From the NCBI GenBank assembly GCA_009760855.2, contig WPIO01000244.1, positions 1 through 64,000 on the forward strand: 64,000 bases of DNA, read 5' to 3'. A model generated the notes under the pieces. The model saw only the letters and a list, made by a program, of their open reading frames with translations. It was not told the DNA's origin and ran no database searches. Origin of the DNA: Cristatella mucedo. Lineage: Eukaryota; Bryozoa; Phylactolaemata; Cristatellidae. The position numbers and the translations under genes are program-made. Below, piece by piece: positions 11,513 to 23,599 of this stretch (the first letter of the stretch is position 1; every line of letters starts with the position of its first letter).

Positions 11513-14500
11513 GTATGAGCAATGCTGCGTGTGCTGCTGCTTAGATAACACTAAATGGGAGCTGTGCTGCATAGGATGACGCCAGTGGCATCTCGATTCC
11601 GTGTTGTCCTCTCGAGTCTCTGGCACCTGAGGGCGCCCAGGAGCTGCGCCCATGCATGTGACCACACTAGTTTCATCCTGCGGTTTAAGGTGCTCGTCTC
11701 GTCCATGGTCAAGGTGAATGTATTGAAGACCAAGGTCATGGTTCGAGCCCCGTGGCAAATGTGAAACGCTTGAATAGATTTGATTTTCTCTCTGGGTGCT
11801 ATACATGAGTATTATATTTAATTATATGTAAAACGAGTTATCACACCAACAACCGTGCACGATATCAGCATCGGTGGGTCTTGGTGTGCTGCCGTTCTTC
11901 CGTTCTTCGTGCACTGCAATGGCTGCTTGTTTGTGATTGGTTCGTTGCTCATGCACAAAAAGTGCCCAATGCAATCGTGCTTGCTCAAACGAACCAATGG
12001 ACATGCTTTCTTTCTAGCACATTCAAAGTGCTTAGAAAGAGGTTTGTTTCATTCTGGCGGCACTGTGCAAATTACCTTCTGATTTAGTGTCACGCTGTCT
12101 TGAGACATACTTGGGACGAACCAACCTGCCATGTAGCAGCACATTCCAACTGACTACTACTCTCATTCATTGAACCAGAATGACTCTAGTCAATAGCACG
12201 CCAGTGCTGGCCAGCCTTGTTTGCCACTCGGCATTCCCTGCCCTGTTCTAGACTCCTTTTACGCTGGTCGTGTCTCTGGTCATGTATAGAGCTTAAGTTC
12301 GAAGTGGAATCCGTTTTAACTGAAGGAATCATCGTCATTAAGAAGGCCCTACTCTGTGTCCTTTCGTTCGCCCGAGCCCGGGGTTTGCTTTAGGCCGGAC
12401 TTGATTGTAGCAGCTGCGTCGAAATTGCTCTGTGTAATGACCGCCGTGTTTGACTTTGTGCAGAATTAGTCAGTTTTGCTTTCCTGCATTTGCACAATTT
12501 GCACTGCTTGCAGTCGTGTCACTGCATGGATTATGTTGTAGAGTATGCTTTCCCTTTGCAGGTACCCGGGGAAGTTCCGTGATGTTATCAATTATGTTGA
12601 CAATAGTCGACTCCCAGGTTCAGCTGGTATCGGCAGTCGGTATGTATGACTGAGCAACACCAAAGTCACTTCACTATTTACCAACTTCAATGTTGCAGCA
12701 TATTTTATGTGTGTGTATGCGAAAGCTTCCATGTTGTTATGCTGTATATAGCTGTGTTAGCTGTTATAGCTGTCATGTGGATTGCCACCAACCAGCAAGG
12801 GAGAGCAAATTGTGCTGCACGAGCGAAGCCGAGACCGTGAGGCAGATTATTTGCGTAGGAAGCCCTCTGGTCATGCAGTCCAGTATCTTGTCCTCGTGAC
12901 TTGCATCAGGACTTGTCCTTGAGGAGGAGTAAGACTCTTGACGAGGACTCGAGCAACTTTCTAGCTTAAAAGTCGACATAATAATAATAATTATAATAAT
13001 TCACTTGATAAAGCGCCCTCACAGAAATTAATCTCTCTCTAGGCGCTTTACATTTGCTGTAAAGTGAAATGCAATTGAATGGTAAGTAAAATCATGCTTG
13101 AAAAAAACAAACGAAATAATATGGTTAGGGGTGACATGCACAGGGTCAGCATGCAAATGTGGTTAGTGGCAGCATGCACAGTGTCAGCACGCATAAGCAC
13201 ATCAAGGACGAATCACAGGGACCCACTGAATGCTGTCCTAAATAGGTGTGTTTTTAGGTTCCTTTTACATGTGGTCAGGTCAGGGGATGTTCTGACGCAG
13301 GTCGGGAAGGAGTTCCAGGCTTTGGGAGCACAAATTTTAGCAATGTTATGAAGCTGAAAATAGGCTGATTTGACTGTGGAGCTGATGTGGTCGTCTAACG
13401 AGAGGTCGCTTTGGAATATGACACCTAGATTTCGAGCTGATGCAACTGGAGATATGCTGGCAGAGCCAATTTTGAAAGTCAGCCTTTCCAATTTCTGAAT
13501 AACACTAGGTTTGCCCATAACTAGTATAGCTGCTAAGTTGATTTTTGGGATTCCATTCTCAGTGGGAGTCTCCAGAGTGTTGATGTGAATAACAAAGATA
13601 ATCCGAGGTACCTCTGAATTATGGCATACCTCAGTGCCCCGTGCTTGGTCCAGCTCTTTTTACGGTTTATACTCTCCCTCTTGCCGATGTGATTGCCAAG
13701 CACAATGTATGCTTCCACTTCTATGCGGATGACACTTAGTTGTACGTTTGCTTTGAACCCTGCCTGCCTTTAAGCACCTCAAATTCTCTCAACTCACTTG
13801 CTGCGTGTACTGATGACATCCACACATGGATGGCAGCAAATTTTCTAAAAGTAAACGATGATAAAACTAATTTACTAGCTATGGGCTCACCCAGTGTGAT
13901 TCAGAAATTGGAAAGGCTCACGCTCAAATTTGGCTCTGCCAACTCATCTCCTGTTGAATCAGCTCGAAATCTAGGGGTCATGTTCCAAAGTGACCTCTCA
14001 TTAGACGACTGCATCAGCTCCACAGTCAAGTGTGCCTACGTTCAGCTACATAAGATTGCTAAAACTCGGGCTTGTTTAGATAAGGATACTATCTATACAA
14101 GTTTAGATAAGGATACTATCTAAAGGATCTAAGTTGGTCCATGCATTCGTGACATCCCGTCTCGACTTCTGCAACTCACTGCTTACTGGTCTACCGACAT
14201 GTGCGATCAGGTGATTGCAGCTGGTGCAAAACTTCGCAGGTAGGCTTCTCTGTCGTGAGCGTTGCAATTGCCACATCACACCACTTCTCGCCGACATGCA
14301 CTGGCTACTAGTCAAGCAACAGATTGACTTCAAGGTTTTGTGGCTCACTTTTAGGTTACTTCATTCTTTGGCTCCAGCCTATCTCTCAGATCTACTCCCC
14401 ACCAGGCCTAGCACCGTACCACCCACTTTTCGGAATCCAACCGTCTACATATACCTCGCACAAAGCTCAAATCCTTTGGGGACCGTGCATTCAGTTCGTA

Positions 14501-16553
14501 TGCTCCCAAAGCCTGGAACTCACTCCCGACCTGCGTCAGAACATCCCTTGGCTTTACCACATTTAATATTAACTTAAAATCACACTTATTTAGGACAGCA
14601 TTTAGTGGGTTCCTGTGATTCGTCCTTGATGTGCTTATGCGTGCTGGCACTGTGCATGCTGCCACTAACCACATTTGCATGCTGACCCTGTGCCTGTCAC
14701 CCCTAACCATGTTATTCATGTTGTTTGTTTATCAAGCGTGACATTACTCACCATTCAATTGCGTTTCCCTTTGCAGCAAATTTAAAGCGCCTAGAAAGAG
14801 ATTGAGTTCTCTAAGGGTGCTTTATCAAGTGCATTATTATTCATATTAATATTATTAATATCATATAACTCACTGCTTGCTGTTGTACCAGCCAGGCACT
14901 CAGATTCTTACAGGTAGTGTAAATCCCTGCAGCTAAACTTGTCTCTGGTGAGCCCCGTCGTTGCCACATCTCATCACTTCTCACTGACCTGCATTGATCC
15001 CCAGTCAAGAAACGCATCAACTTCAAGGTTTTATCACTGACTTTTAGGTCCCTTTATTCTCTGGCTCCAGCTAAGCTAGCTTAGCAGATTTGCATCGCAC
15101 TTCCAACCATCCTTATTGGCACTACTTGCCGGTTGCACCTAACCATTTGATCTTGCTTCCATAACAGCCTATGTAAAGCGCTTAGCAATAGATTTAGTTC
15201 TTTGAGTGGGCGTTACAAGCGTTCTATGATTTATATTATAGTTATTCTGAAATCCTAACACACTCTTCTCCGGTCCATTAGCCAGCACCTTAAATGGCGT
15301 AGCTTTAGTGTCCACAATATTTATCATATGGCGAACCCAAATGACACTTTATTGAAGTCTTTATGATGTCCTTGATTTTCTTGCCACGCTTCATATTCAA
15401 CCATTCATGGTGTAGTTGTTCGCCCTGGTTAGGTCATGAATCAATCATCATTAGTTTTCCATAAATGTTTTACTTATTTGCTTTGATATTTCTCCCACAT
15501 TGTTGTGCATTTTTGTAGATTTCGGAACAGTTGCTCGACAGTTTCCTGAGTGTGTTCCGGCAGAGTCGAAGTTCAACGTGAGCTGTCTCGTTGAATCAAA
15601 TGAGGGCATATTTATCACATCAACGAGCCTTGTTCTGCTCGATAGTGCCGGGCAGTCGTCGCTCATTGCAGTATGCAGCGTTGACAACTTCTTTCAAGTT
15701 TCGGATCTTGGCTTCAAATTCTTCAATACCTATCAGACCAAGTGCAGCTACATACCACAAGGCCGACGTCGTAAAGAGTTTATTGTCAGCTTTGAGCTCT
15801 CTTTATCAGCTAACCCGATGAGTGCAATTAAGGCTCTGAATAACATGACTTGCTCAGTCTCCGGTAACAATCGGACTGGTAAAGTGGTGGAATTTCTTGA
15901 CGATAAATCGGCGAATGTCACCACTGTTTGTGGTAAGAGCAGTTTCTGCATTCTTTGCTATCGTTCTTGTCGTGCAATGAAACTGAGGATTGTTTGACGG
16001 CTATCTCTTCCCAAGAGTATTTGAAAAATGTGTTATCTTGCGAGTGCCATGTTTTTTTAAGGGAAACGTTTAAAACCAATCTCAAAAAATATTTTAAAGA
16101 TGAAGGCAACTTTAGCTGGAGGCCTAAAAAGGTTTCACGGTGTATCTTTGAAATATTCTCAAAGATTTTCGACGAGATTGAAGTTTATCTCCATCGGGCG
16201 GCACTCTTAAGGTTTATATTTGGAGATTTAGTAGAAGGCAGGCACTACACGTGTTAACTGTAACAAATATAAAACATGTGTGATGCCCAAAACCGAACTG
16301 AATCTCTTAATAATGATATTAATAATAATACATTTTTTTAAACCTTGAATTACGTTAAAACAACGAATGTCTGGTGGAAAGTGATTGCATGATTGGTGGG
16401 TACATGCAAAAATGAAAACTAAAGTGAACAGGGGTAATGCTTGGGAATAACTTACAATTGGCTCCAAGGCAGTCACTGCCGTGGACTTGAGCCCTGCGGC
16501 ATGTTCGAAGAGCCTGAAAATAGACTAATTTCTCTTAAGTCGCTATACAGGTG

Positions 16554-16651
<98 letters not shown>

Positions 16652-17151
16652 TATGAGTTCCATTTGCTCTGTTGCAGCTCTTTAGATGTTACGATAACAA
16701 TAATATTATAGCTGTTTAGCACCCTCAGAGACTTAATCTCTGTCTATGCACTTTGCATGTGCTTTGTAGTAAGCAGTATCCAAGTTAAGTGGAAACGTGT
16801 CTCTGAATTGAATGACCTGCTTAATGACCTTGTCAACAAGCATACCTGCTTAGACGTGACAATCGGCATGTCATCTTGTAAACAAGGTGCTATTGGTAAT
16901 ATGCACAGTGTCACAAAACGTAAGCACACAAAAAAGTAATCACAAGGATTCAATAAATGCATTGAGAAGCAGATGCATAGCTAGCTTCCTTTTAAGTGTC
17001 TTCAAGTCAGGGGATGTCGTGACGTCAATAGGACGTTGGGACGGCCGTTGGGCAGCAAGTAGGCTGTCCTGTAAGGCCCCCTGTAAGGCAGTCGTCACAG
17101 AAGGTGAATGGTTTTGCAGCTTAATTGTGCCACCTTCACTGGGTCGTGTGA

Positions 17152-17230
<79 letters not shown>

Positions 17231-18623
17231 TGTGTTCTCCGGCCGGAGTAGAACAGCGATGCAAGACGAATTGCTCTCTGAGTATGCATATTTTTACCAC
17301 GAGAGCATGCCGGTTGTCACTGTAGTTGATCGTGGCCTCTGCTGCCATGGCAACCTTTGCAGACCGTATCACCAACTAGATGATAGGCTTTCTTTCCACC
17401 GAATGCAAAAAGTGCCGTCTTGCTCGGCTTGTTGAAATGTTTCTTCGCTGGAGCGCAAATGCTGAGTAAGACTAATTGTGGGCTGCAGTTGGCAATGGAC
17501 AGCCTTCTTGAGTCCGTTTGGGCAGTTGAGAAGGACTTAAGTGAATATGTGGCTTGTAGCTATGCTGTGACTGTCGGCACATCAACTCTAACCTGTAGGT
17601 TGCAGGGTGATTTAGCTTATAGCTTTGGCCCCGTTGACACTGCTGCTTTGGAGTAAATAATTTAAATACTTGTAGGCTACTGAGAGTTCAGTTGACCTAT
17701 CAACTGTACCGTTCTGGCACTCTTGAAAGTCCAAGTGAGTTATGCGATTGTGGAATGCCTCACGGCATCGTCGCCTTTTTAACGTTAACCTTTGTGAGTC
17801 GAAACTTATTTAAATTAAAGGAAATCACTCTATTTATTGATAGAGTCGTTGAGCACCTGTCGTTGGTTTCTAGCTGCTCTCCTGAAGCTGCCTAGCTACG
17901 AAAAGAACCGAAGGGGTACTTCCATAAAACCCATGAATGATTAATGCCAACAACCGAGAGATGCGTCTACGATGGACAAGAACCCGTATGTCTGCTTGAA
18001 TTAAGTGAGTCACGTCTTCACTCAAATTCAGTTCAACTCGTTAGCCCTTCTCTATAACGTGGTGCATTGTGGGTGCATTCTATCTTGAACCCCGAGTCAC
18101 TGCCTTCAGGAGCTCGACAAGAGTTTATAGATGAGGTCTTTATGTGATAAAACTTAGTGCATGTCTCTCTGCCACACTATACAAGAAAAAGATTTGTGTG
18201 AAGTGCTAGTTTTTGTAGAACTGTATCGTCGCTGTCCACGTTCGTATAAGTCTTTGCGACTCTTTGGATGAGAGTGCAGCAGTATTAATGTAATGCACCA
18301 ATAATAATAATAAAAATAATAATAATACCGAGTGCTTCCTGGCCCAGTGAGAGCGCAGGAGTTCAGGCATAGTAATGTAATGCCGCAGCGGCTTACGTTT
18401 GCCATACTTTTCTCAATGTGTCTCTGTTCTGAGTTTCAGTTCTTTTGGAAATGAATAGTTCTCTTAACTTGTGTAAATTGGTTTGTAATTTGCAGAGAAG
18501 TCATCACAGCTCACAAGCAGGAGCAGTAAGCCGTCAGTGAACCCGCGTTGGATGCTAATCCTTTGGCTGTTAACCTGTTTCATTCTTCTGTTTCTTGATT
18601 GCTATTTTCTTCGTTTTATGTAA
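11461..18623 (+). CDS. Predicted four-exon gene for a 223-aa secreted/single-pass membrane protein
   Basis: I do not recognise the family. Exons 11461-11512, 12562-12639, 15519-15932 and 18496-18623 sum to 672 nt (224 codons with stop) and stay in frame. All three introns start GT, end AG and are phase 1, the usual phase for extracellular-module genes. Exon 1 encodes a signal peptide (basic start, then FLVVLLLAP). Exons 2-3 give a cysteine-containing ectodomain with candidate N-glycosylation sites NVS, NMT, NRT and NVT. Exon 4 encodes a stretch rich in Ser, Arg and Lys, a hydrophobic segment ([14 protein letters not shown]) and an 8-residue tail. The topology would be type I membrane protein or GPI-processed. 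An immunoglobulin-like fold is possible but not shown. The introns hold LINE and SINE relics. Additional exons cannot be excluded. Confidence 0.6.
11690..11835 (+). mobile_element. tRNA-headed SINE (type 1) in intron 1
   Basis: GGTTCGAGCCCCGTGGCA is the B-box-like end of a tRNA-derived head. The following body (GAAACGCTTGAATAGATTTGATTTTCTCTCTGGGTGCTATAC) resembles the LINE B 3' tail. Confidence 0.6.
12562..12639 (+). CDS. Exon 2 of the predicted membrane protein
   Basis: Acceptor TTTCCCTTTGCAG and donor GTATGTATG. Read in the only frame joining exons 1 and 3, it gives an open 26-codon segment containing [11 protein letters not shown]. Confidence 0.5.
12990..13520 (-). mobile_element. LINE B copy, 3' part (reverse)
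   Basis: Begins with the LINE B tail (AATAATTCACTTGATAAAGCGCC, 13000-13060), then the 3' UTR and the C-terminal coding frame at 13213-13518, which includes [16 protein letters not shown] and [21 protein letters not shown] deletion joins IAKI directly to the final [18 protein letters not shown] block. Confidence 0.8.
13740..14850 (+). mobile_element. LINE B copy, RT C-terminus to 3' tail
   Basis: Plus-strand frames at 13740-14123 and 14215-14577 run from just after the RT YADD-like region ([20 protein letters not shown]) to the C-terminus. A small insertion and shift near 14090-14120 duplicates the 'LDKDTI' codons. The 3' UTR follows, and the element ends with GGGTGCTTTATCAAGTGCATTATTATTC, showing the true (ATT)-type tail of this family. 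Confidence 0.85.
14870..15240 (+). mobile_element. LINE B relic
   Basis: A further degenerate copy: TCACTGCTTGCTG, CGTTGCCACATC and TTTTAGGTCCCTTTATTCTCTGGCTCCAGC correspond to the C-terminal coding region. A decayed tail with GCGCTTAGCAATAGATTTAGTTCTTTGAGTGGGCG lies at 15178-15215. Confidence 0.65.
15519..15932 (+). CDS. Exon 3: main ectodomain exon
   Basis: A 414-nt exon between acceptor CATTTTTGTAG and donor GTAAGAGC, both strong. Its 138 codons hold five cysteines (for example CVPAE, NVSCLV, AVCSVD, TKCSY, MTCSV) and repeated N-x-S/T sequons. The isolated open frame is unusually long for this repeat-rich region and matches no LINE frame here. Confidence 0.65.
16558..16649. repeat. (TA)n microsatellite
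   Basis: About 46 uninterrupted TA dinucleotides, within intron 3 of the predicted gene. Confidence 0.97.
17035..17710. repeat. Dispersed repeat, copy 2
   Basis: Same-orientation partner of 2160-2870, with an expanded TG run. It lies inside the last intron of the predicted gene. Confidence 0.75.
17155..17229. repeat. (TG)n microsatellite
   Basis: About 37 TG dinucleotides, followed by CTGTGTTCTCCGG. Confidence 0.97.
18496..18623 (+). CDS. Exon 4: transmembrane anchor and stop
   Basis: Acceptor TTTGCAG at 18489-18495. The two leading bases complete the split codon from exon 3. A stretch rich in Ser, Arg and Lys is followed by a 14-16 residue hydrophobic segment and a short tail ending at TAA 18621-18623. 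Confidence 0.55.
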
Positions 18624-18944
18624 GCATACTGTTTATATGCTTTTATGTAGCTCTCTTCATTGATTGCAAGCCCATGTATGCATGTATGCATGAGTTAGAG
18701 ATGCAGAAGCATCCAAAATATAAACATACATGTATGTACATACCCTATTTTCTATTCAATTCTGCTCTGCGTGGTCGTACCAGCTTCAATTAACATTGAG
18801 TTAAACCCACAGTATTTGTAAGCACGTACAGTAAATTGACAGCGACTGGCGTACGATCAGCGGTAACAACGACACGTCGAGTTTTTTCGGGAGCCATATA
18901 AAGTCATGCAGTTATTTGCAGCTAGTTTTCGTCATGTCGTGGCC

Positions 18945-19577
18945 CAAGTCGGGAGTGAGTTCCAGGCTTTGGGAGCATACGAACTAAAGGCACGGTCTTC
19001 GAAGGATTTGAGATTTGTAATAATAATATTAATAATAATAATAATGAACTTGATAAAGCGCCCTCAGAGAACTTAATCTCTCTCTAGGCGGTTTACATTT
19101 GCTGCAAGAGGCATGGGTAAACAGTTAGATTCCAAAAAATAGGTCGCATGATGCTTAGCTTGGTGGGGGCGTAGATCTGATAGGTAGGCTGGAGCTAAAT
19201 AATGGAGGAACCTAAAGTTGAGTGGCAAAACCTCGAAGTCGATGCGTGTCTTCACTGGGAGCCAGTGCAGGTCGGCGAGAAGTGGTGTGATGTGGCAGCT
19301 TCGGTGCTAACGACAGACAAGTCTATCTACCGAGCTTTGCACGAGCTTTAAGCCTTAGTGCACAAGCCTGTAGGCCAGCACGCAGCGAATTACACAAGTC
19401 AAGACGAGATGTCTCAAATGCATGGACCAATTTAGATGTGGTATCCATGGCTAAACAATCCTGAATGTTAGCAATGCTATGTAGCTGAAAATAGGCAGAC
19501 TTGATCGTGGAGCTCATGTGGTCGTCTAACGAGAGGTCACTTGGGAACATGGCACCTAGCTTTCGCAAAGATTCAAC
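18945..19577 (-). mobile_element. LINE B relic (two pieces)
   Basis: 18945-19015 matches the extreme C-terminal coding end. After an (ATA)n/tail segment at 19020-19100, a second piece (19100-19577) carries RIDFEVLPLNFRFLHYLAPAY- and [24 protein letters not shown]-type blocks in different frames. It abuts the 3' end of the LINE A copy. Confidence 0.75.
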
Positions 19578-21255
19578 AGGAGGTAATGTATCTCCGTCAG
19601 TAACTCCACAAAGTCATAAAGACCATGTGGGTGTTACGCAGGAGAGTTTTGTATAGTGCACTCACAGCCTAAGCGGCTTTCGGTACGCATTCGGTACCCA
19701 ACAGACTTCATCTCACGCAACAAAGAGAAAGTGGAAAGTATAGCTGAGTTAGGAGAGCAGTTGAGGTAGTGAGTAGCATAGAAGTAGCAGTTCAGGACCG
19801 CTGAAAAAGATGTGCCATAGTCGGCAGTTGCAGAGTAGATGTCGTTGCGTAAGAATTGTGGAAGCGAGTTCCAGTCTAGGACCTGCAGAGCTAAAGCTTC
19901 TGTCGCCAACTGTCTTTAAGCGGAGGAATGGGACAGCTAATTTATTGTCCACACAGGACCTGAGGGCGCGAACAGGCTGAAACTGATGTAGCAGTTCGGC
20001 TAGGTATGAAGGAGCCAAGCCGTGGCGGGCCTTGTGGGTCAGCGTAAGAACTTTGCTCTGTATCCTTTGCTCAACCGACAACCATCCTAGCTCTTCCAGC
20101 AAAGGTGACACGTGCTCAAACCGCTGGGACTTGAAGACCAGCCTTGCAGCCATATTCATAGTTCGCTGTAGTGGCATAATAGCTTTCTTTGGTAGCCCAG
20201 CCAAAAGGGAATTACAATAATCAAGCCGAGACAGAACTAAAGAGCTAGTTACATTTTTTACAAGCCACTGTGGGAGACAGCTCCTAATCTTGGATATGGA
20301 TCGGATGTGATGGCTAGCTGTAGAGGCAGTCTTCTGAATGAAGCTTTTGAAATTGAGGCAGCTGTCGAACACGACATCTAGATTACGAGCACGTGGTGAA
20401 GGTCGCACAATAGCATCACCTATTAGAACAGCAAAGCCTTTTAATCCAGTCACACGCCTAGGGTGTCCTATGAGAAGCAGTTCGGTTTTATCGTCGTTTA
20501 ATTTCAGGAAGTTTTCCAACATCCAGGATCGAATATCGGCAAGGCAAGCATTCAGTTTCTCAGTTGCTGCAGCAGATTCCGACGGTTTAAATGACAAATA
20601 CAACTGAGTATCGTCAGCATAGAAGTGATATCCTATTCCATGGGCCTTAATCACTTTTCCCAGAGGTTGCGTATAAATGGAGAACAGCAAGGGACCAAGT
20701 ACAGACCCTTGAGGGACTCCACAGGTGACCCTTCTCATGTCTGAGACCTGACCCCCACACGACACGGATTGAACACGATCAGACAAGCATGATTTAAACC
20801 ACGCTAGTGCTTCGTCTGCCAGACCGATCGTTGTTCTCAATCGTTCAAGCAGAACTTCGTGATCAATGGTGTCGAAGGCAGCAGACAGATCTAGCGGTGC
20901 TAGGGCAGTGACATTCCCGTCGTCGTTGCCACGCAGAATGTCATTATTAACACGGAGGAGAGCAGTTTCGGTGGAGTGCTGCCTCTTGAAACCTGATTGA
21001 AATGTTTCTGACATTCCATTATTTTCAATATGTTCAACTAGCTGCTTAGCAACAATTTTTTCAAGAATTTTTGATAAGAATGGAAGAAGGGAAACTGGAC
21101 GATAGTTTGCTATGACCTCTGTGTCTAATCCAGGCTTTTTAAGAATAGGTCTAACGATTGCCGATTTGAAGGACTTGGGGACGACCCCTTTTGCCAAAGA
21201 AGCATTAAAAATCTTGGTTATGGCAGGGCTAAGATGGTCTGCAAGTAAAGACCAC
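19578..21255 (-). mobile_element. LINE A copy, 5'-truncated (RT and 3' UTR)
   Basis: The minus-strand frame 21197-19749 (482 codons) is a CR1/L2-like reverse transcriptase. Visible blocks are [69 protein letters not shown] and the catalytic YADD in [13 protein letters not shown], then the post-RT thumb ([17 protein letters not shown]). A shift near 19880 moves the last ~45 residues to another frame (19634-19909). The 3' UTR ends TCCGTCAGTAACTCC near 19580. It is truncated at about 21250 and lacks the endonuclease. Confidence 0.92.
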
Positions 21256-21420
21256 AGGTATGCTGGCAGAGCCGATTTTGAGCGTTAGCGTTTCTAATTT
21301 CAGGATCACCCTTGGTTAGACTAGTTGTTAGACTATCGTTAACCCAATCCAGATAGCTAGACCCGATCAAGAGAATGGAGGTACCTAAAGGTGACTGACA
21401 AAATCTTAAACTCGATTTGG
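21255..21420 (-). mobile_element. LINE B fragments
   Basis: Short minus-strand pieces of LINE B (TATGCTGGCAGAGCCGATTTTGAGC; GAATGGAGGTACCTAAAGGTGAC) directly upstream of the truncated LINE A copy. Confidence 0.55.
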
Positions 21421-21429
21421 TCTCTAAGG

Positions 21430-21560
21430 CGTACGAGATCGACAGGTGTACTTACCATTTGTAAAAAGTCATAAGACGTCGATCCACGTGGCATATGGAA
21501 AGCGCCTGAGTAGAGATTAAGTTCTCCTGTGGCGATATACAAATGAATTCTATATATTCA
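21430..21560 (+). mobile_element. SINE (type 1) body
   Basis: CACGTGGCATATGGAAAGCGCCTGAGTAGAGATTAAGTTCTCCTGTGGCGATATACAAATG is the SINE body shared with 22265-22410 in reverse. The head is partly replaced. Confidence 0.6.
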
Positions 21561-22260
21561 AAAACACAGAGCCACGGGCAGACTTTCGAAATGGAGCAAG
21601 ATTTCTCGCATAATGAAAATCGTCCGTTTGCCACTCGCCGATTCAGCGACCGAAACGTGGTCGTAACCGCACGACGTTTGCCGACATACTAATGCATGTG
21701 GATCGTAGTCTACTCAACAATATCCAATCTCAATCGAATCGTCGCAGAAGACGCCGTGTAAACAGTATGACAGGCGAAGAGCGAGTATATGACGAGTTAT
21801 CGAAATTCGGAAATAAGTGAAATCGGCGAGCACTTCTCTCCGCCACCATAAAGAGCGAGCATATGACAAATAGCATTGCCGCCGTACTGAATATTCCCGA
21901 AAACGGCTCCACGTCGGGCGCAAGGCGAAGTTGATTAACTATCACACGACTCAGAGTGCACTCGCCATCAGCAGCCATCATCGCTGAGTTAAAGCAGCTT
22001 GTACGAGGCGCGTACGTCAGCTGCACGACACCGCCATTCATGTAAATACACTAGGTAGTGGCTGTAAAAACAGTCATCCCACTCGTCCTGCTTTTTTTTC
22101 TTCAGCGCCTTTCACTACCGTTTGCGCCAGCACGTGCATTTGTATCTTTTCACTATGTCGTACCACTACGAATCATTGTGGTATGCACAGAGATTTTCGG
22201 ATACGCAATAGCTTGCAGAATTCGAAAGCTTTGGCCGATTCAAAGTTACTGTCCTTCTGT
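21560..22260. other. No recognisable gene
   Basis: Contains open frames up to 103 codons (21730-22041, minus) without known motifs, splice context or repeat similarity. Confidence 0.35.
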
Positions 22261-22264
22261 AAAA

Positions 22265-22410
22265 CAAAGATGTAATTCATTTGCATAGCGCCCCAACGGA
22301 ACGTAATCGCTACTCAGGCGCTTCACGTATGCAGAGGAGCTCGAGCCTACGACCACAGCCTGACCTTGGTAGGGGCGAGCACCTTAACCACTGGACCAAA
22401 CCAGCTCGGC
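22265..22410 (-). mobile_element. tRNA-headed SINE (type 1)
   Basis: In reverse orientation: A-box-like TGGTCCAGTGGTTAAGGTGC, B-box-like GTCGTAGGCTCGAGC, then GAAGCGCCTGAGTAGCGATTACGTTCCGTTGGGGCGCTATGCAAATG. This is the clearest copy of the SINE in the window. Confidence 0.75.
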
Positions 22411-22519
22411 AGACTGTAGTTCATCAGGCATGTCGAAACGATAAAACGAAACGCATGCAACACTGGCAAGGGCTGTGACCACGTGGTTGGAAATTGCTTA
22501 GACTTTAGGCCACTTGATC

Positions 22520-23135
22520 AAGTAACCCAGTGTGATTCAGAAATTGAAAAGGCGAACGCTCAAAATTGGCTCTGCCAGCATATCTCCAGTTGAATTAGCT
22601 CAAAATCTGGGTGTCACGTTTCAAAGTGACCTCTCGTTAGACGACCACATCAGCTCCACAGTCAAGTCTGCCTACTTTCAGCTACATAACATTGCTAAAA
22701 TTCGGGCTTGTTTAGATAAGGATACCACGTCTAAGTTGGTCCATGCATTTGTGACATCCCGTCTTGACTTCTGTAACTCACTGCTTGCTGGCCTACCGGC
22801 ATGTGCAATCAGGCGATTACAGCTTGTGCAAAACGCTGCAGCCAGGCTTGTCTGTCGTGAACGTCGCAGTTGCCACATCAGACCACTTCTCGCCTACCTG
22901 CACTGGCTACCACTCAAGCAACGGATTGACTTCAAGGTTTTGTCTCTCACTTTTATGTCACTTCATTCTTTGGCTCCAGCCTATCTCTCAGATCTACTCC
23001 CCCACCAGGCCAAGCATCGTACCACCCGCTTTTCGGAATCCAATAGCTTACCAATACCTCGTACAAACCTCAAATCCTTTGGAGACCGTGCATGTAGTTC
23101 GTATGCTCCCAATGTCAATTATAATGTCTAATGTC
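22520..23135 (+). mobile_element. LINE B copy (199-codon open segment)
   Basis: The best-preserved LINE B coding fragment, open from 22532 to 23131. It covers [73 protein letters not shown] and the C-terminal FGDRACSSYAPN. It is truncated at both ends and lacks RT catalytic motifs. Confidence 0.88.
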
Positions 23136-23379
23136 AATTATATGACGTAAATACGTATGGTTCACATATTGCTCAACCCCGAGTTTTTGTTGCCTCTCCC
23201 TCAAATTTCCTGGGTCTCCAAGATCCGCCCTTACTTCCCAGAAACAGTCCAGGCCAGCCTCTGCAGCCCTGAACGCCCTGGCAATACTCTGAAGGCCTAT
23301 ATCCGAGCCAATAGTAACACACTCTAGCAGCCTGTAACTTTATTTAGGCCGAGCTTCCACTAATCTAGAGCTTCAGTTG

Positions 23380-23575
23380 ACCTCTCTAGCTCTCGCTTAT
23401 AAAAGTGACCAAACCGATCACATCATCCAAGTACTGTATATCAGAGGTGTCATCCCGTGCTGACCATATAGGGAGCTCTCCAATTTGGCTAATACACAAA
23501 CCAAAAGGCATAGCCCTTAATTCATAGAGCCGCTGCCTATAACACACAGCCGTTTTTGCTTGTATCCTCAACGGT
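23380..23575 (-). mobile_element. Ty3/Gypsy-type reverse transcriptase relic
   Basis: The minus-strand frame 23571-23386 carries KTAVCYRQRLYELRAMPFGL followed closely by QYLDDVIGLVTF. These correspond to the RT domain 4 MPFGL block and the catalytic YxDD block of Ty3/Gypsy polymerases. The normal ~30-residue spacer is shortened and altered, so this is a decayed fragment. It is the only LTR-retroelement trace seen. Confidence 0.65.
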
Positions 23576-23599
23576 CACTTGATGATATCCTTATTTGAG

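Noticed and set aside
15955-16257. 100-codon plus frame downstream of exon 3
   Set aside because: Lies after a strong splice donor, has no matching acceptor in the required phase, and shows no motif; kept as intronic sequence.
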